DNA of 64,000 bases from Alphaproteobacteria bacterium SO-S41 (GCA_019670725.1 AP024629.1:3286001-3350000), one strand, 5' to 3'; counted from the first letter of the stretch, positions 32,837 through 41,759 are shown. Notes: generated by a model from the sequence alone, not told the origin. Made by a program: numbers and translations.

Positions 32837-34237
32837 ATGAAATCGTTTCTGAACGCGCTTGCCTTGCCGGTCGTCCTGCTGGGCTGCGCGCTGATCTTGT
32901 CGCCCACCGCCGCCGCGCAGGAGACTCTCGCGGAGCGCAAACTGTGTGACGAAGCGAGCGAAGATCCGAAGTCGATGCTCGCTTGCCTGAAGGCGCTGAA
33001 CACGCGGATCAGCGCGATCGAGGACGAGCCGGATTCGGTCGATGCGCCCGACGACACCGACGAGAAGATCACCAAGCTCGAGGACGAACTGCGCCAGGCG
33101 CGGGCGGAGATCGACAATCTGAAAGTGCAGGTAGAGGCCGCCGGCGGTGGTGGCGGCGGCGCGGCGGCGTCGGGCACAATCACGGCGCCGTTTACGGTGG
33201 TTGATGCGTCCGGCGCCATCATCTTTGCTGTGACCGGCACTGCGGGCGACGTGAAGGTGACGGCCGGCGGCGACGACAATGGCGTCGTCCTGACCGCCAG
33301 CGCCGCCAACACAGGCGTTCTGGCCGTGAACGGCGAGCGCAGCATTCAAACGAATGTGTCCACCAACCTGACCGCGATGACGATCAAAGATCCTGGGCAA
33401 GGCGATGTCGGCCTCGGCCATATCGGTAACGGATTCAGCGGCGTGCTCTACCGGTCGAAAGACGGCGGCGACATCTTCAAGCTGGGCGGCGAGAATGGAA
33501 AAGGGGCCGCGCTGCGCATGTTCGACGCCGGCAAGCCGACGATCACCGCAACCAGCGAAGGCGGCGATTCGAAAATCGTGGTCGGCACGGACGACAAGCG
33601 CGTGGCGCTTTCGGTGAACGCCGACAACTCGGCCGTTTCAGCCGTCAATGGCGACAATGCCGTCAACACCTTTGCCGGTTCGGGCCTGACGGCGGTGACG
33701 GTCACCGACCAGTCCAAAGCGAAGCTCGGACTCGGTTTCATCGGCAACGGCTTTAGCGGTCTCGTCTACAAGCAGAGCGACGAGTCCGAGGTGTTCAATC
33801 TCGGCCTGCAGGAGGGCAAGGGCGCGGCGCTGCGACTGTTCGCCAGCGGCAAGACGGTTGCCGCGATCGGCTCGAACATGGCCGAGAGCGGCGCGGGCGC
33901 GGTCTTCATCGGCAACGGCTCGAGCAACGGCGTTGCGATCTCGTCGGACTCCGCCGCGAACGGATCGATCAACATCTTCAAGGGCGGGCCGGGAGCCGCG
34001 ATCGAGCTGCGCGGCATCGATACGGTGATCGCCCTGTTCGAGAACGGCACCCCGCTCGCCTCGCTCATCAAGAGCCCCAAAAGCAATGGCGGCAATCTGG
34101 TGCTGAATGCGCCGACCGGCGACGGCGTGGTCGATGCGGGCGCGGCCAGCGGCGGCGGCGGCAATGTCTGCGTGACGCGGCACAACGGGAAGCTGACCTG
34201 CCTCGGCGTCGGCCTGCCGGGCATGGGTGGTGGCTGA
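32837..34237 (+). CDS. Secreted repeat protein, coiled coil plus beta-repeat shaft
   Basis: A 466-residue protein with signal peptide (cleavage near AAAQE, about 28) and GGAG before ATG 32837. In order: a Cys-containing helical segment (CDEASEDPKSMLACLKAL); a coiled coil (about 74-103, DEKITKLEDELRQARAEIDNLKVQVE); a Gly/Ala hinge; then Gly/Asn/Val-rich beta sequence with two tandem repeats of about 105 residues (about 137-240 and 241-346). The repeats share GLGxIGNGFSGxxY, [FV]xLGxExGKGAALR[ML]F and AxGK. A third degenerate unit and a GG-linked tail with two Cys (NVCVTRHNGKLTCLG) follow. This resembles trimeric fibres such as phage tail fibres or adhesin stalks, but lacks a YadA-type anchor. 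No relatives recognised; function unknown. Confidence 0.85.
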   Translation: MKSFLNALALPVVLLGCALILSPTAAAQETLAERKLCDEASEDPKSMLACLKALNTRISAIEDEPDSVDAPDDTDEKITKLEDELRQARAEIDNLKVQVEAAGGGGGGAAASGTITAPFTVVDASGAIIFAVTGTAGDVKVTAGGDDNGVVLTASAANTGVLAVNGERSIQTNVSTNLTAMTIKDPGQGDVGLGHIGNGFSGVLYRSKDGGDIFKLGGENGKGAALRMFDAGKPTITATSEGGDSKIVVGTDDKRVALSVNADNSAVSAVNGDNAVNTFAGSGLTAVTVTDQSKAKLGLGFIGNGFSGLVYKQSDESEVFNLGLQEGKGAALRLFASGKTVAAIGSNMAESGAGAVFIGNGSSNGVAISSDSAANGSINIFKGGPGAAIELRGIDTVIALFENGTPLASLIKSPKSNGGNLVLNAPTGDGVVDAGAASGGGGNVCVTRHNGKLTCLGVGLPGMGGG

Positions 34238-34308
34238 GTTCGCTTTAGCCTGACGGGCCTCAGGCGGGGTACTTAGGATGACGGCTTAGGAAAGCGTCTC
34301 CCCCTCTT

Positions 34309-34418
34309 CGTCATCCTGAGGAGCGGCCGTCAGGCCGCGTCTCGAAGGACGCACGTTGTAGGCAATGTGCGTGGTTCGAGGCTTCGCGCCTGCGGCGCTG
34401 CGCACCTCACCATGACGG
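34309..34418. repeat. REP-C element, copy 2
   Basis: CGTCATCCTGAGGAGCGGCC ... CGCGTCTCGAAGGACGCA ... GTGCGTGGTTCGAGGCTTCG ... CACCTCACCATGACGG. Sits between the repeat-protein gene and ispE, which converge on it. Confidence 0.87.
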
Positions 34419-34433
34419 GAAGTAGTGAAGGGG

Positions 34434-35321
34434 TCAGCAATCCAGGCGCGAGGCCGCGATCCACCAGTTGGGGCGGAGGCGTTTCAGGTTGAGGGCGGCG
34501 GCCTGGGCGCTGTCGTCGTCGGCGAAGATGGCGAAGCAGGTGGCGCCGGAGCCGGACATGCGGGCGAGCAGCGCGCCGGTCTGGCCGCGCAGTGCGTAGA
34601 GCGCCTCGCCGATCGTCGGGGCGAGCGCCATGGCGGGAGCTTCGAGGTCGTTGCCGGTCTCGGCGAGTTCGGCGGCGAGCTGGGCGGCGCTTTCGATCGC
34701 GTAGGGCAGGATCGGCATCGACGAGCCGCGCCGCGTGCCGAGCGCGGCGAAGACCTCGGCGGTGGAGAGTTCCACGTCGGGATTGCACAGCACGATGGGG
34801 ATCGGCGGCAGGCCGGGACCGGGCGCGAGCATTTCGCCGCGGCCCGACATCAGCGCGGAGCGATTGTAGACGCAGACCGGCACGTCGGAGCCGAGCGCCG
34901 CGCCGAACTCCATCAGCGTCTTGCCGTCCGTCGAGAGCCCCCAGAGTTCGTTCAGCAGATGGAGCGCCGCGGCGGCGTCGGCCGAGCCGCCGCCGATGCC
35001 GGAGGCGACAGGCAGCAGCTTGGTCAGTCTCAACCGGGCGCCGAGCGGCGGCGGAGCGCCGCGTTCGACGGCGCGGGTGCGCATCGCTTCGGCGGCGCGG
35101 AGGACGAGGTTTTCAGGACCACTCGGGGTACGCGCGGCATAGGTGCCGTCGAGGGTAAGGGAGATGCCGCCGTCGACGATCTCCACCTGGAGCTTGTCGC
35201 CGATCGCGGCGAACACCGCCCAGCTCGCGAGGCTGTGGAAGCCGTCCGTGCGCCGCGCGCCGACATGGAGGAAGAGGTTGATCTTCGCCCGGGCAAGCGC
35301 GTCGAGGCGCGTCGGCGTCAT
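34434..35321 (-). CDS. ispE: 4-diphosphocytidyl-2-C-methyl-D-erythritol kinase
   Basis: GHMP kinase of the MEP pathway, phosphorylating CDP-ME at the 2-hydroxyl. 295 residues from ATG 35321 (MTPTRLDALARAKINLFLHVGARRTDGFH). Landmarks are AKINLFLHV and the substrate-site GFHSLAS near the N-terminus, the glycine-rich ATP loop LPVASGIGGGSADAAAAL (about 95-112), SDVPVCVY, and MSGSGATCFAIF near the C-terminus. It overlaps the stop of the upstream TPR lipoprotein gene by 4 nt. dxs and ispA lie elsewhere in the window. Confidence 0.96.
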   Translation of the reverse strand: MTPTRLDALARAKINLFLHVGARRTDGFHSLASWAVFAAIGDKLQVEIVDGGISLTLDGTYAARTPSGPENLVLRAAEAMRTRAVERGAPPPLGARLRLTKLLPVASGIGGGSADAAAALHLLNELWGLSTDGKTLMEFGAALGSDVPVCVYNRSALMSGRGEMLAPGPGLPPIPIVLCNPDVELSTAEVFAALGTRRGSSMPILPYAIESAAQLAAELAETGNDLEAPAMALAPTIGEALYALRGQTGALLARMSGSGATCFAIFADDDSAQAAALNLKRLRPNWWIAASRLDC

Positions 35322-37075
35322 GGCGCGCGGGCGGGTTCGGTCGCGGCCTGGCGCTCCAGCGCTTCGCCGGCGGGAAGGCCGCCCGCGATCTTGGCGCGGA
35401 TGATGGGCTCGCGGACCTTGTCGGGCTTGAGGGTCAGCGCGTGGTTCCACAGGAACTGCGCCTCGCGCTGGCGGCCGGTCTTCCAATAGGCGTCGCCCAG
35501 ATGCTCGTTCACGGTCGGCTCGTAGGGCGAGAAGTTGATCGCGAGCTCCAGCGTTTCGACCGCCTTCGCGTACTGGCCGAGGCGATAATAGGCCCAGCCG
35601 AGACTGTCGATGATGAAGCCGTCATCGGGGCGCTGCTCGACCGCGCGCTGCAGCATGGCGAGCGCTTCCTCGACATTCTGATGCCGCTCGATCCAGCCAT
35701 AGGCGAGATAGTTCAGCACCTGGGGCTGGTCAGGCGAAAGCTTGAGGGCGAAACGGAGATCCTTCTCCGCCTCCGCCCAGCGCCCTGCCCGCTCCAGCGC
35801 GATGCCGCGGGCATAGAAGAGCGGCCAGTCGTCGGGGACGAAATCGGGGCCGGAGCGCGCGATGGCGCGGCCATAGGCGTCGACCGCGTCGTCCCAGCGC
35901 TCGCGCGTGCGATAGACATCGCCGAGCGCGCTGGCGGCAAGACCGCTGGTCGCTTCGTCCTCTTCGAGGCGGGTGAGAATCTTGATCGCCTCCTCGGTAT
36001 CGCCGCGCTCGTCGAGCAGATCGGCGGCGCTGACCTGGGCGGTCACGTAGAAGGGCGAGGAGGCCGGGACCTCGCGATAGAGCTCGATCGCCTCGTCGGT
36101 GCGCTTGGCGCGTTCCATCGCGCCGCCGAGAAAGGCGAGCGCGCCGTCATTCTCGGGATCGAGGAACTGCGCGAGACGGAGATAGACGATGGCGGCGTCC
36201 TGCACGTCGCCGTCGCTGACCGCGCTGGCGATGCCGTAGAAGCCTTCCGCCGCGCCCTGCTGGGGCGTCGTGATGCGGTGGGAGATCGGCTTGCCTGCGC
36301 GCAGCCGCGCCAGCGCCGAGACGGCGACGGGATTGCCGGGCGAGGAGTCGAGGAACTTCTTCAGCACCTTCTCCGCCACGTCGCCGCGCGACGTCGCCTG
36401 GAGCCAGGAGGAGAAGGCGAGCGCGACGGTGAGGCTCTTGCCCGCGGTCGCCTCGTCGGCGGACTGGTAGGCGGCATCGGCGCCGGCGGGATTGTTCAGC
36501 ACCTCCTCAAGCCGCGCGCGGTGATAGGAGATGAAGACGTCGGAGGCGGGCTGGCCGGTCGGCTTCAGCAGGCTGCGCGCCGCCGCGACATCGCCGGAGC
36601 CGACCGCGGTCCAGGCGAGCGCGAGGCCCGCCATGAGATCGGGCTCGCCGGGCGGGTGGCTGTCGGTGAAGAACGCCTTGGCGGCGGGGTAGCTCTTGTC
36701 CTTCAGCGCGATGACGCCCTGGACGAGCGGGGCCAGGTCCGAAACCGGATTGGCCTTGGCGACCAGCGGCGCGAGCTTGGAGGCCGCATCCATGTCGCCG
36801 GCGGCGACGGAGAAGATGAAGGCGCGCTCAAGCAGCGCCTGGTTGGTCGGGTCGCGCTCAAGCGCCGCGAGATAGCGGGCGGCGGCGACGCGGCTGTCGC
36901 GGGTATTGCCGGCATAGGTGGCGACCAGGAAGTCGCCATAGAGCGTGCCGCCCGAGCGCGTCTGGTCGTCGGTGACACGGGGGCGGAAGGTCGTGGTCGA
37001 CCCGCAGGCCGCAAGCCCCGCGACAAGGCCGAGCGCGAGAAGGCGGCGAAGACGGGAACCTGAAAAAACGCGCAA
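35318..37075 (-). CDS. TPR-repeat outer-membrane lipoprotein
   Basis: A 585-residue protein with a lipoprotein signal (LLALGLVAGLAAC, lipobox LAAC, Cys about 24) and then many tetratricopeptide repeats of about 34 residues (for example DPENDGALAFLGGAMERAKR, LSPDQPQVLNYLAYGWIER, RPDDGFIIDSLGWAYYRLG, SPYEPTVNEHLGDAYWKTGR). Such proteins scaffold envelope complexes; in alphaproteobacteria they often sit next to ispE. A 4-nt overlap couples it to ispE, and it starts 9 nt after the ETF-QO gene. The partner is unknown. Confidence 0.92.
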   Translation of the reverse strand: MRVFSGSRLRRLLALGLVAGLAACGSTTTFRPRVTDDQTRSGGTLYGDFLVATYAGNTRDSRVAAARYLAALERDPTNQALLERAFIFSVAAGDMDAASKLAPLVAKANPVSDLAPLVQGVIALKDKSYPAAKAFFTDSHPPGEPDLMAGLALAWTAVGSGDVAAARSLLKPTGQPASDVFISYHRARLEEVLNNPAGADAAYQSADEATAGKSLTVALAFSSWLQATSRGDVAEKVLKKFLDSSPGNPVAVSALARLRAGKPISHRITTPQQGAAEGFYGIASAVSDGDVQDAAIVYLRLAQFLDPENDGALAFLGGAMERAKRTDEAIELYREVPASSPFYVTAQVSAADLLDERGDTEEAIKILTRLEEDEATSGLAASALGDVYRTRERWDDAVDAYGRAIARSGPDFVPDDWPLFYARGIALERAGRWAEAEKDLRFALKLSPDQPQVLNYLAYGWIERHQNVEEALAMLQRAVEQRPDDGFIIDSLGWAYYRLGQYAKAVETLELAINFSPYEPTVNEHLGDAYWKTGRQREAQFLWNHALTLKPDKVREPIIRAKIAGGLPAGEALERQAATEPARAP

Positions 37076-37084
37076 TGCTGACCC

Positions 37085-38740
37085 TTACATGTTGGGGTAG
37101 TTCGGCCCGCCGCCGCCTTCGGGGACGGTCCAGTTGATGTTCTGCGCCGGGTCCTTGATGTCGCATGTTTTACAATGGACGCAGTTCTGGGCGTTTATCA
37201 CGAAACGGGGATCGCTGCCGTCATCGTTGCGGGTGACTTCGTAGACGCCGGCCGGGCAATAACGCTGGGCCGGCTCGTCATAGAGCGGCAGGTTCTGGCC
37301 GATCGGGATCGAGGGGTCGAGCAGCTTGAGGTGGGCGGGCTGGTCTTCCTCGTGATTGGTGTTCGAGATGAAGACCGAGGAGAGCTTGTCGAAGCTGATG
37401 ACGCCGTCGGGCTTGGGATAGACGATCTTCTTCGACTTCGCGGCGGGCTTCAGCGTCTGGTAGTCCGCCTTCTTGTGCTTCAGCGTGCCGAAGAACGAGA
37501 AGCCGAGCGTGTTGGTCCACATATCGATCGCGGCGAGGCCGATGCCGAAATAGGTGCCGAAGCGCGACCACAGCGGCTTCACGTTCCGGACGCGCTTCAG
37601 GTCCTGGTAGACGTGGGAGTTCTTGTAGGCCTCGGGATAGGCGGTGAGTTCATCGCGCTGGCGGCCGGCCTGGATGGCGTCGAACGCCGCCTCGGCCGCC
37701 ATCATGCCGGTCTTCATCGCGTTGTGGCTGCCCTTGATGCGGGGCACGTTCACGAAGCCGGCCGAGCAGCCGATCAGCGCGCCGCCGGGGAAGATTAGCT
37801 TCGGCACGGACTGGAAGCCGCCCTCGGTGATCGCGCGCGCGCCATAGGAGAGGCGCTTGCCGCCTTCCAGATAGGGGCGGACCATCGGATGGGTCTTCAT
37901 CCGCTGGAACTCGTCGAAGGGCGAGAGATAGGGGTTCTTGTAGTTGAGGTGGATGACGAAGCCGATCGAGATGAGGCCGCCCTTCATGTGATACATGAAG
38001 GTGCCGCCGCCGGTGTCGGACTTCAGCGGCCAGCCGAAGGAGTGAACGACGAGGCCTTCCTTGTGCTTCGCCGGATCGGCCTGCCAGAGTTCCTTGATGC
38101 CGATGCCGAACTTCTGCGGCTCGGCGTCCTTCGTCAGGCCAAACTTCGCGAACAGCATCTTGGCGAGCGAGCCGCGCACGCCCTCGCCGATCAGCGTGTA
38201 TTTCGCGTGCAGCTCCATGCCGGGCGTGTAGCGGTCGGTGTGCTCGCCATTCTTGCCGATCCCCATGTCGCCGGTGGCGACGCCGTAGACCGCGCCGGTT
38301 TCGTCATAGAGGACTTCGGCGGCGGCGAAGCCGGGATAGATCTCGATGCCCAGTTCCTCGGCCTGGGTCGCGAGCCAGCGGCACACATTGCCGAGGCTGA
38401 CGATGTAGTTGCCGTGATTGTTCATCAGCGGCGGCATCAGGAAGTTGGGGAGGCGCAAGCCCCCGGCCGGCCCGAGCAGGTAGAAGCGGTCGTCGGTGAC
38501 GGGCGTGTCGAGCGGGGCGCCCTTTTCCTTCCAGTCGGGAATCAGTTCGTTGAGCGCGATGGGATCGACGACGGCGCCGGAGAGAATATGGGCGCCGACC
38601 TCGGAGCCCTTCTCCACGATGCAGACGGAGATTTCCTTGCCCTCTTCAGCGGCGCGCTGTTTCAGGCGGATCGCCGCGGCGAGTCCGGCCGGGCCCGCGC
38701 CCACGATTACCACATCGTATTCCATCGACTCGCGCGACAT
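37085..38740 (-). CDS. Electron transfer flavoprotein-ubiquinone oxidoreductase
   Basis: ETF-QO passes electrons from ETF, and thus from acyl-CoA dehydrogenases, into ubiquinone. The 551-residue protein shows the FAD motif DVVIVGAGPAGLAAAIRLKQ (about 9-28), EKGSEVGAHILSGAVVDP, the GEGVRGSLAK segment, a quinone/membrane-surface region (GGFQSVPKLIFPGGALIGCSAGFVN), and the C-terminal 4Fe-4S site CPAGVYE ... NCVHCKTCDIKDP. All four Cys are present. It is the presumed acceptor for the acyl-CoA dehydrogenase at 12.1 kb. The TPR lipoprotein gene follows by 9 nt. Confidence 0.97.
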   Translation of the reverse strand: MSRESMEYDVVIVGAGPAGLAAAIRLKQRAAEEGKEISVCIVEKGSEVGAHILSGAVVDPIALNELIPDWKEKGAPLDTPVTDDRFYLLGPAGGLRLPNFLMPPLMNNHGNYIVSLGNVCRWLATQAEELGIEIYPGFAAAEVLYDETGAVYGVATGDMGIGKNGEHTDRYTPGMELHAKYTLIGEGVRGSLAKMLFAKFGLTKDAEPQKFGIGIKELWQADPAKHKEGLVVHSFGWPLKSDTGGGTFMYHMKGGLISIGFVIHLNYKNPYLSPFDEFQRMKTHPMVRPYLEGGKRLSYGARAITEGGFQSVPKLIFPGGALIGCSAGFVNVPRIKGSHNAMKTGMMAAEAAFDAIQAGRQRDELTAYPEAYKNSHVYQDLKRVRNVKPLWSRFGTYFGIGLAAIDMWTNTLGFSFFGTLKHKKADYQTLKPAAKSKKIVYPKPDGVISFDKLSSVFISNTNHEEDQPAHLKLLDPSIPIGQNLPLYDEPAQRYCPAGVYEVTRNDDGSDPRFVINAQNCVHCKTCDIKDPAQNINWTVPEGGGGPNYPNM

Positions 38741-38866
38741 CGTCTAAGCCCCTGAACCAATCAGCCTCAAGCGAACCGCCCCGTGCCGGGCGTTTCACCG
38801 TTTATCTGCGGCGGGTGCGGGCGGGTCAATGGCGGGGCAGTTGACGTGACGGCGGGTTTTGCGCTC

Positions 38867-38887
38867 TATGTGAACATCGTTCATATA
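38867..38887. promoter_or_regulatory. TetR-type operator upstream of the serine hydrolase
   Basis: TATGTGAAC-ATC-GTTCATATA is a near-perfect 21-bp palindrome (TATRTGAAC, 3-nt spacer, GTTCAYATA). This is a common TetR-family half-site geometry. It lies 15 nt upstream of ATG 38902 and 20 nt after a possible -35 (TTGACG, 38841). No TetR gene adjoins; the only TetR-like gene in the window is at 57.8 kb. Confidence 0.65.
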
Positions 38888-38901
38888 GAGGTCGCGCCGC
38901 C

Positions 38902-40281
38902 ATGGACCGGATCATCGCCGATTTGCAGCCGATCTCGCCGGTCGCCGGGCAGGAGGTGCGGCGCACGCTGGCCGAGCGGATGGCGCATCACAAGGTGCCC
39001 GGCATGAGCGTCGCGATCATCGATGGCGGGCGCGTCGTCGAGACGGCGGGGTTCGGGCTGGCGGATGCATCGACGGGCGAGAAGGTGACGCCGGAGACGT
39101 TGTTCCAGGCCTGCTCGATGAGCAAGCCGATGGCGGCGCTGGCGGTGATGCGCGCTGTGGAGCGCGGCGAGCTCGATCTCGATGCGCCTGTGAACCGGTA
39201 TTTGAAAAGCTGGCAGTTGCCCTCAACAGATTCGTTCAGCGCCGACGGCGTGACGCTGCGCCGGTTGCTGAGCCACACCGCGGGGACCTCGGTGCCGGGG
39301 TTTGGCGGCTATCCGCTGGGCACGGCGGTGCCGACGACGGTTGAGGTGCTGGACGGCCTCGCGCCGGCCAATTCCGCGCCGGTGCGGCTGACCATGCCGC
39401 CGGGCGGGCAGGACGAATATTCCGGCGGCGGCACGACCATCACGCAGCTCGTGCTGGAAGAATTGTCGGGCCTCGCGGCCGACGAGGTCTATGCGCGCGA
39501 CGCGCTGGTGCCGCTCGGCATGAGCGTGAGCACGTTCGCGCAGCCTCTGCCGGAGGCGCTGCGCAGCAAGGCGGCGACGGGGCACGACCAGGCGGGCGTG
39601 CCGGTGCCGGGACGCTTTCACGTCTATCCCGAATATGGCGCGGCGGGGTTGTGGACCACGGCAGCGGATTTCGCGCGCTATCTGATCGGGCTGCAGGAGG
39701 CGGCGCGCACCGAGGGCGGCGTGCTGAGCCGGGCCGGCGTGGCGGCAATGATGACGCCGCAGCCGAACTCGACGCACGGCATCGGGCCGGAAATTGCGGG
39801 CACGGGCGAGACACTGCGCTTCGGCCATAGCGGCGGCAATCGCGGCTTCCGCTGCGATTCACGCGCCTATCTGCATCTCGGCAAGGGCGCGGTGGTGCTG
39901 GTGAACGGCGAAGGCGTCGCGAATGCCGGCTGGGCGCTGACGCGCGAGCTGATGAACGCGATCGCGCGCGCCTATGACTGGCCGGATTTCGCCAAGCCCG
40001 CACGCTTGCCGGTGACGCTGAGCGCCGATCAGATGGCAGCCGTGGTGGGGCGCTATGCGGCGGGCGATGCGGAGGTCGTGGTGTCGGTGCAGGACGGCGG
40101 GCTGGTGTCGCGCTCGACCTTTGCGGGGGAGCGGCAGGTGCTGGCGCTGTCGGCGACCGATTTCTTCACGGCGGAATCGCCCTACGATCTGCGCATCGAG
40201 ATGGCAGACGGGCGCGCGGCGGCCTTCGTCATCCATGACAACGGCGAGATCGTGATGCGCCTGCCGCGCGCGGAGGCGTGA
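38902..40281 (+). CDS. Serine beta-lactamase-fold hydrolase
   Basis: Class C-like serine hydrolase of 459 residues without a signal peptide, so probably a cytoplasmic esterase or peptidase. SxxK motif FQACSMSKPMAAL (Ser about 72, Lys about 75); a YxN-equivalent EYSGGG near 173; and a HSGGNRGFRC segment near 313 in place of KTG. This is the usual form for esterase EstB-type and D-aminopeptidase-like members. A C-terminal beta domain (about 370-459) follows. AGAGGT lies 10 nt before ATG 38902. A TetR-type operator sits directly upstream, implying ligand-controlled expression. Confidence 0.9.
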   Translation: MDRIIADLQPISPVAGQEVRRTLAERMAHHKVPGMSVAIIDGGRVVETAGFGLADASTGEKVTPETLFQACSMSKPMAALAVMRAVERGELDLDAPVNRYLKSWQLPSTDSFSADGVTLRRLLSHTAGTSVPGFGGYPLGTAVPTTVEVLDGLAPANSAPVRLTMPPGGQDEYSGGGTTITQLVLEELSGLAADEVYARDALVPLGMSVSTFAQPLPEALRSKAATGHDQAGVPVPGRFHVYPEYGAAGLWTTAADFARYLIGLQEAARTEGGVLSRAGVAAMMTPQPNSTHGIGPEIAGTGETLRFGHSGGNRGFRCDSRAYLHLGKGAVVLVNGEGVANAGWALTRELMNAIARAYDWPDFAKPARLPVTLSADQMAAVVGRYAAGDAEVVVSVQDGGLVSRSTFAGERQVLALSATDFFTAESPYDLRIEMADGRAAAFVIHDNGEIVMRLPRAEA

Positions 40282-40313
40282 CGGGGCATAGCCGCCTGCG
40301 CTAGACGGGCGGC

Positions 40314-40796
40314 ATGATCATTCGTTCGCTGCTCATCGCCGCCGCGCTTGCCGTTACGTTTCCCGCCGCCGCCGAACCGCGCGAGACGACCGTGCCGGTC
40401 GCCGAACAGGACGGCGAAATGATCGCCGCCATCGCCGAAGCGCGCATGACGCTGCCGCGCTTCTGGACCGCGATGGAGACGGCAGAGCCCGGCACCGGCG
40501 GCTATTCGCTGAAGGTCGCGATCACCGACGGCGATCAGGTCGAGCATTTCACGACGACCGGGGTGGAGCACGTCGACAGCAAGATTTTCGCGCGCATCGC
40601 CAACACGCCGCAATTCATCACCACCGTCGCCTACGACCAGCGGATCGAGGTGCCGGAAGCCGATATCAGCGACTGGATGTATCTCAGGAATGGCAAGGTG
40701 GTGGGCGGCTACACGCTGCGTTTGCTGCTGTCGCGGATGACGCCGGCGGAGAAAGAGGCCGCGGGCGTCGCGCATCTGGAATTCGAAGAGCCTTGA
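40314..40796 (+). CDS. Secreted DUF2314 (YegJ-like) protein
   Basis: A 160-residue protein with signal peptide MIIRSLLIAAALAVTFPAAA and a DUF2314 domain: AEQDGEMIAAIAEARMTLPRFW, SLKVAITDGDQVEHF, DISDWMYLRNGKVVGGYTLRLLLSRM. The family is uncharacterised; the conserved DWMYL...GGYT block is diagnostic. It lies 32 nt after the serine hydrolase, so cotranscription is possible. The substrate or partner is unknown. Confidence 0.88.
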   Translation: MIIRSLLIAAALAVTFPAAAEPRETTVPVAEQDGEMIAAIAEARMTLPRFWTAMETAEPGTGGYSLKVAITDGDQVEHFTTTGVEHVDSKIFARIANTPQFITTVAYDQRIEVPEADISDWMYLRNGKVVGGYTLRLLLSRMTPAEKEAAGVAHLEFEEP

Positions 40797-40830
40797 GTCT
40801 CGCGTTCCGAGGCCTCACCTTCCCCCGGAC

Positions 40831-41733
40831 ATGGTCACCGCCCCACCCCTCGACCCGCTGAACGCCCTGCACTGGCTGCGCGATGTGGGCGCGGACGAGG
40901 CTGTGCTGGAGGCGCCGGTCAATCGCTACGCCGAACCCGCGGCGCGGCCGGCGCTGGCGGAGGCGCCCGTGCGGGACGAGCGCCCTGCCCCGTCTCGCGA
41001 CGTGGCACGCGAGGCGCCACGGCGCGCCGAGCCGGAGCGGCCCGCCTATGAGCAGGGCACGGCGCGCGAGATCGATGCGGGGCTGCGGCCCGTCGCGGGG
41101 CTGGACCGCTCCGCCGACCTGCAATCCGCGAAGGCGCTCGCGGGGGCGGCGAACACGCTGGACGAATTGCGCGCGGCGCTGGAGCGGTTCGAGGGTTGTC
41201 CGCTGAAGAAGTCGGCGAAGAATCTCGTTTTCGCGGACGGCAATCCGCAGGCGGACCTGATGTTCGTCGGCGAGGCGCCGGGGCGCGACGAGGACGATAT
41301 GGGCCTGCCTTTTGTCGGCGTCTCCGGCCAGTTGCTCGACAAGGTGCTGGACGGGATCGGGCGCGACCGGAACAGCGTCTATATCGCGAACGTCTTGCCC
41401 TGGCGGCCGCCGGACAATCGCGAACCGGCGCTGGCGGAGGCGAGCGTCTGCCTGCCCTTCCTGATGCGCCATATCGCACTGGTGCGCCCCAGGATCGTCG
41501 TAGCGCTGGGCGCGACGGCGGCGAAGAACCTGTTCGACACAACGGAAGGCATCACGCGCCTGCGCGGCAAATGGCTGGAGCTGAACGCCGACGGCTATGA
41601 ATGCCCGGCGATGGCAACCTTCCACCCCGCCGCTCTGCTGCGCATGCCGCTGAACAAGCGCTATGTCTGGCGCGACATGCTGGCGGTGCAGGAGCGGCTG
41701 GAGCAGTTGGCCGGTGGCACTCATCTTGCCTGA
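40831..41733 (+). CDS. Family-4-like uracil-DNA glycosylase
   Basis: Removes uracil from DNA. The 300-residue protein has a long Ala/Pro/Glu-rich N-terminal tail (about 1-90) and a UDG domain: LMFVGEAPGRDEDDMGLPFVGVSGQLLD (motif A, about 143-170), VYIANVLPWRPPDNREP and MATFHPAALLR (motif B, His about 265). Family-4 enzymes bind a 4Fe-4S cluster with four Cys, but only three Cys are present here (about 123, 207 and 258) and the usual CxxC is missing (GCPLKKSAKN). Alphaproteobacterial UDGs described from Bradyrhizobium also lack the cluster. It ends 26 nt before the toxin gene. Confidence 0.9.
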   Translation: MVTAPPLDPLNALHWLRDVGADEAVLEAPVNRYAEPAARPALAEAPVRDERPAPSRDVAREAPRRAEPERPAYEQGTAREIDAGLRPVAGLDRSADLQSAKALAGAANTLDELRAALERFEGCPLKKSAKNLVFADGNPQADLMFVGEAPGRDEDDMGLPFVGVSGQLLDKVLDGIGRDRNSVYIANVLPWRPPDNREPALAEASVCLPFLMRHIALVRPRIVVALGATAAKNLFDTTEGITRLRGKWLELNADGYECPAMATFHPAALLRMPLNKRYVWRDMLAVQERLEQLAGGTHLA

Positions 41734-41754
41734 CTGTAATCTATAGGCTACAAT
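41726..41754 (+). promoter_or_regulatory. Toxin-antitoxin promoter with embedded operator
   Basis: -35 TTGCCT (41726-41731), 17-bp spacer, -10 TACAAT (41749-41754). The 18-bp palindrome TGTA-N2-CTATAG-N2-TACA (41735-41752) fills the space between the two boxes, as expected for autorepression. The predicted start of transcription (about 41760) coincides with the toxin ATG. Confidence 0.7.
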
Positions 41755-41759
41755 GGACC

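Noticed and set aside
32837-32930. Lipobox in the repeat protein (LLGC, about residue 16)
   Set aside because: The Cys is in the middle of the hydrophobic core, and a better signal peptidase I site (AAAQE) follows, so secretion rather than lipidation is more likely.
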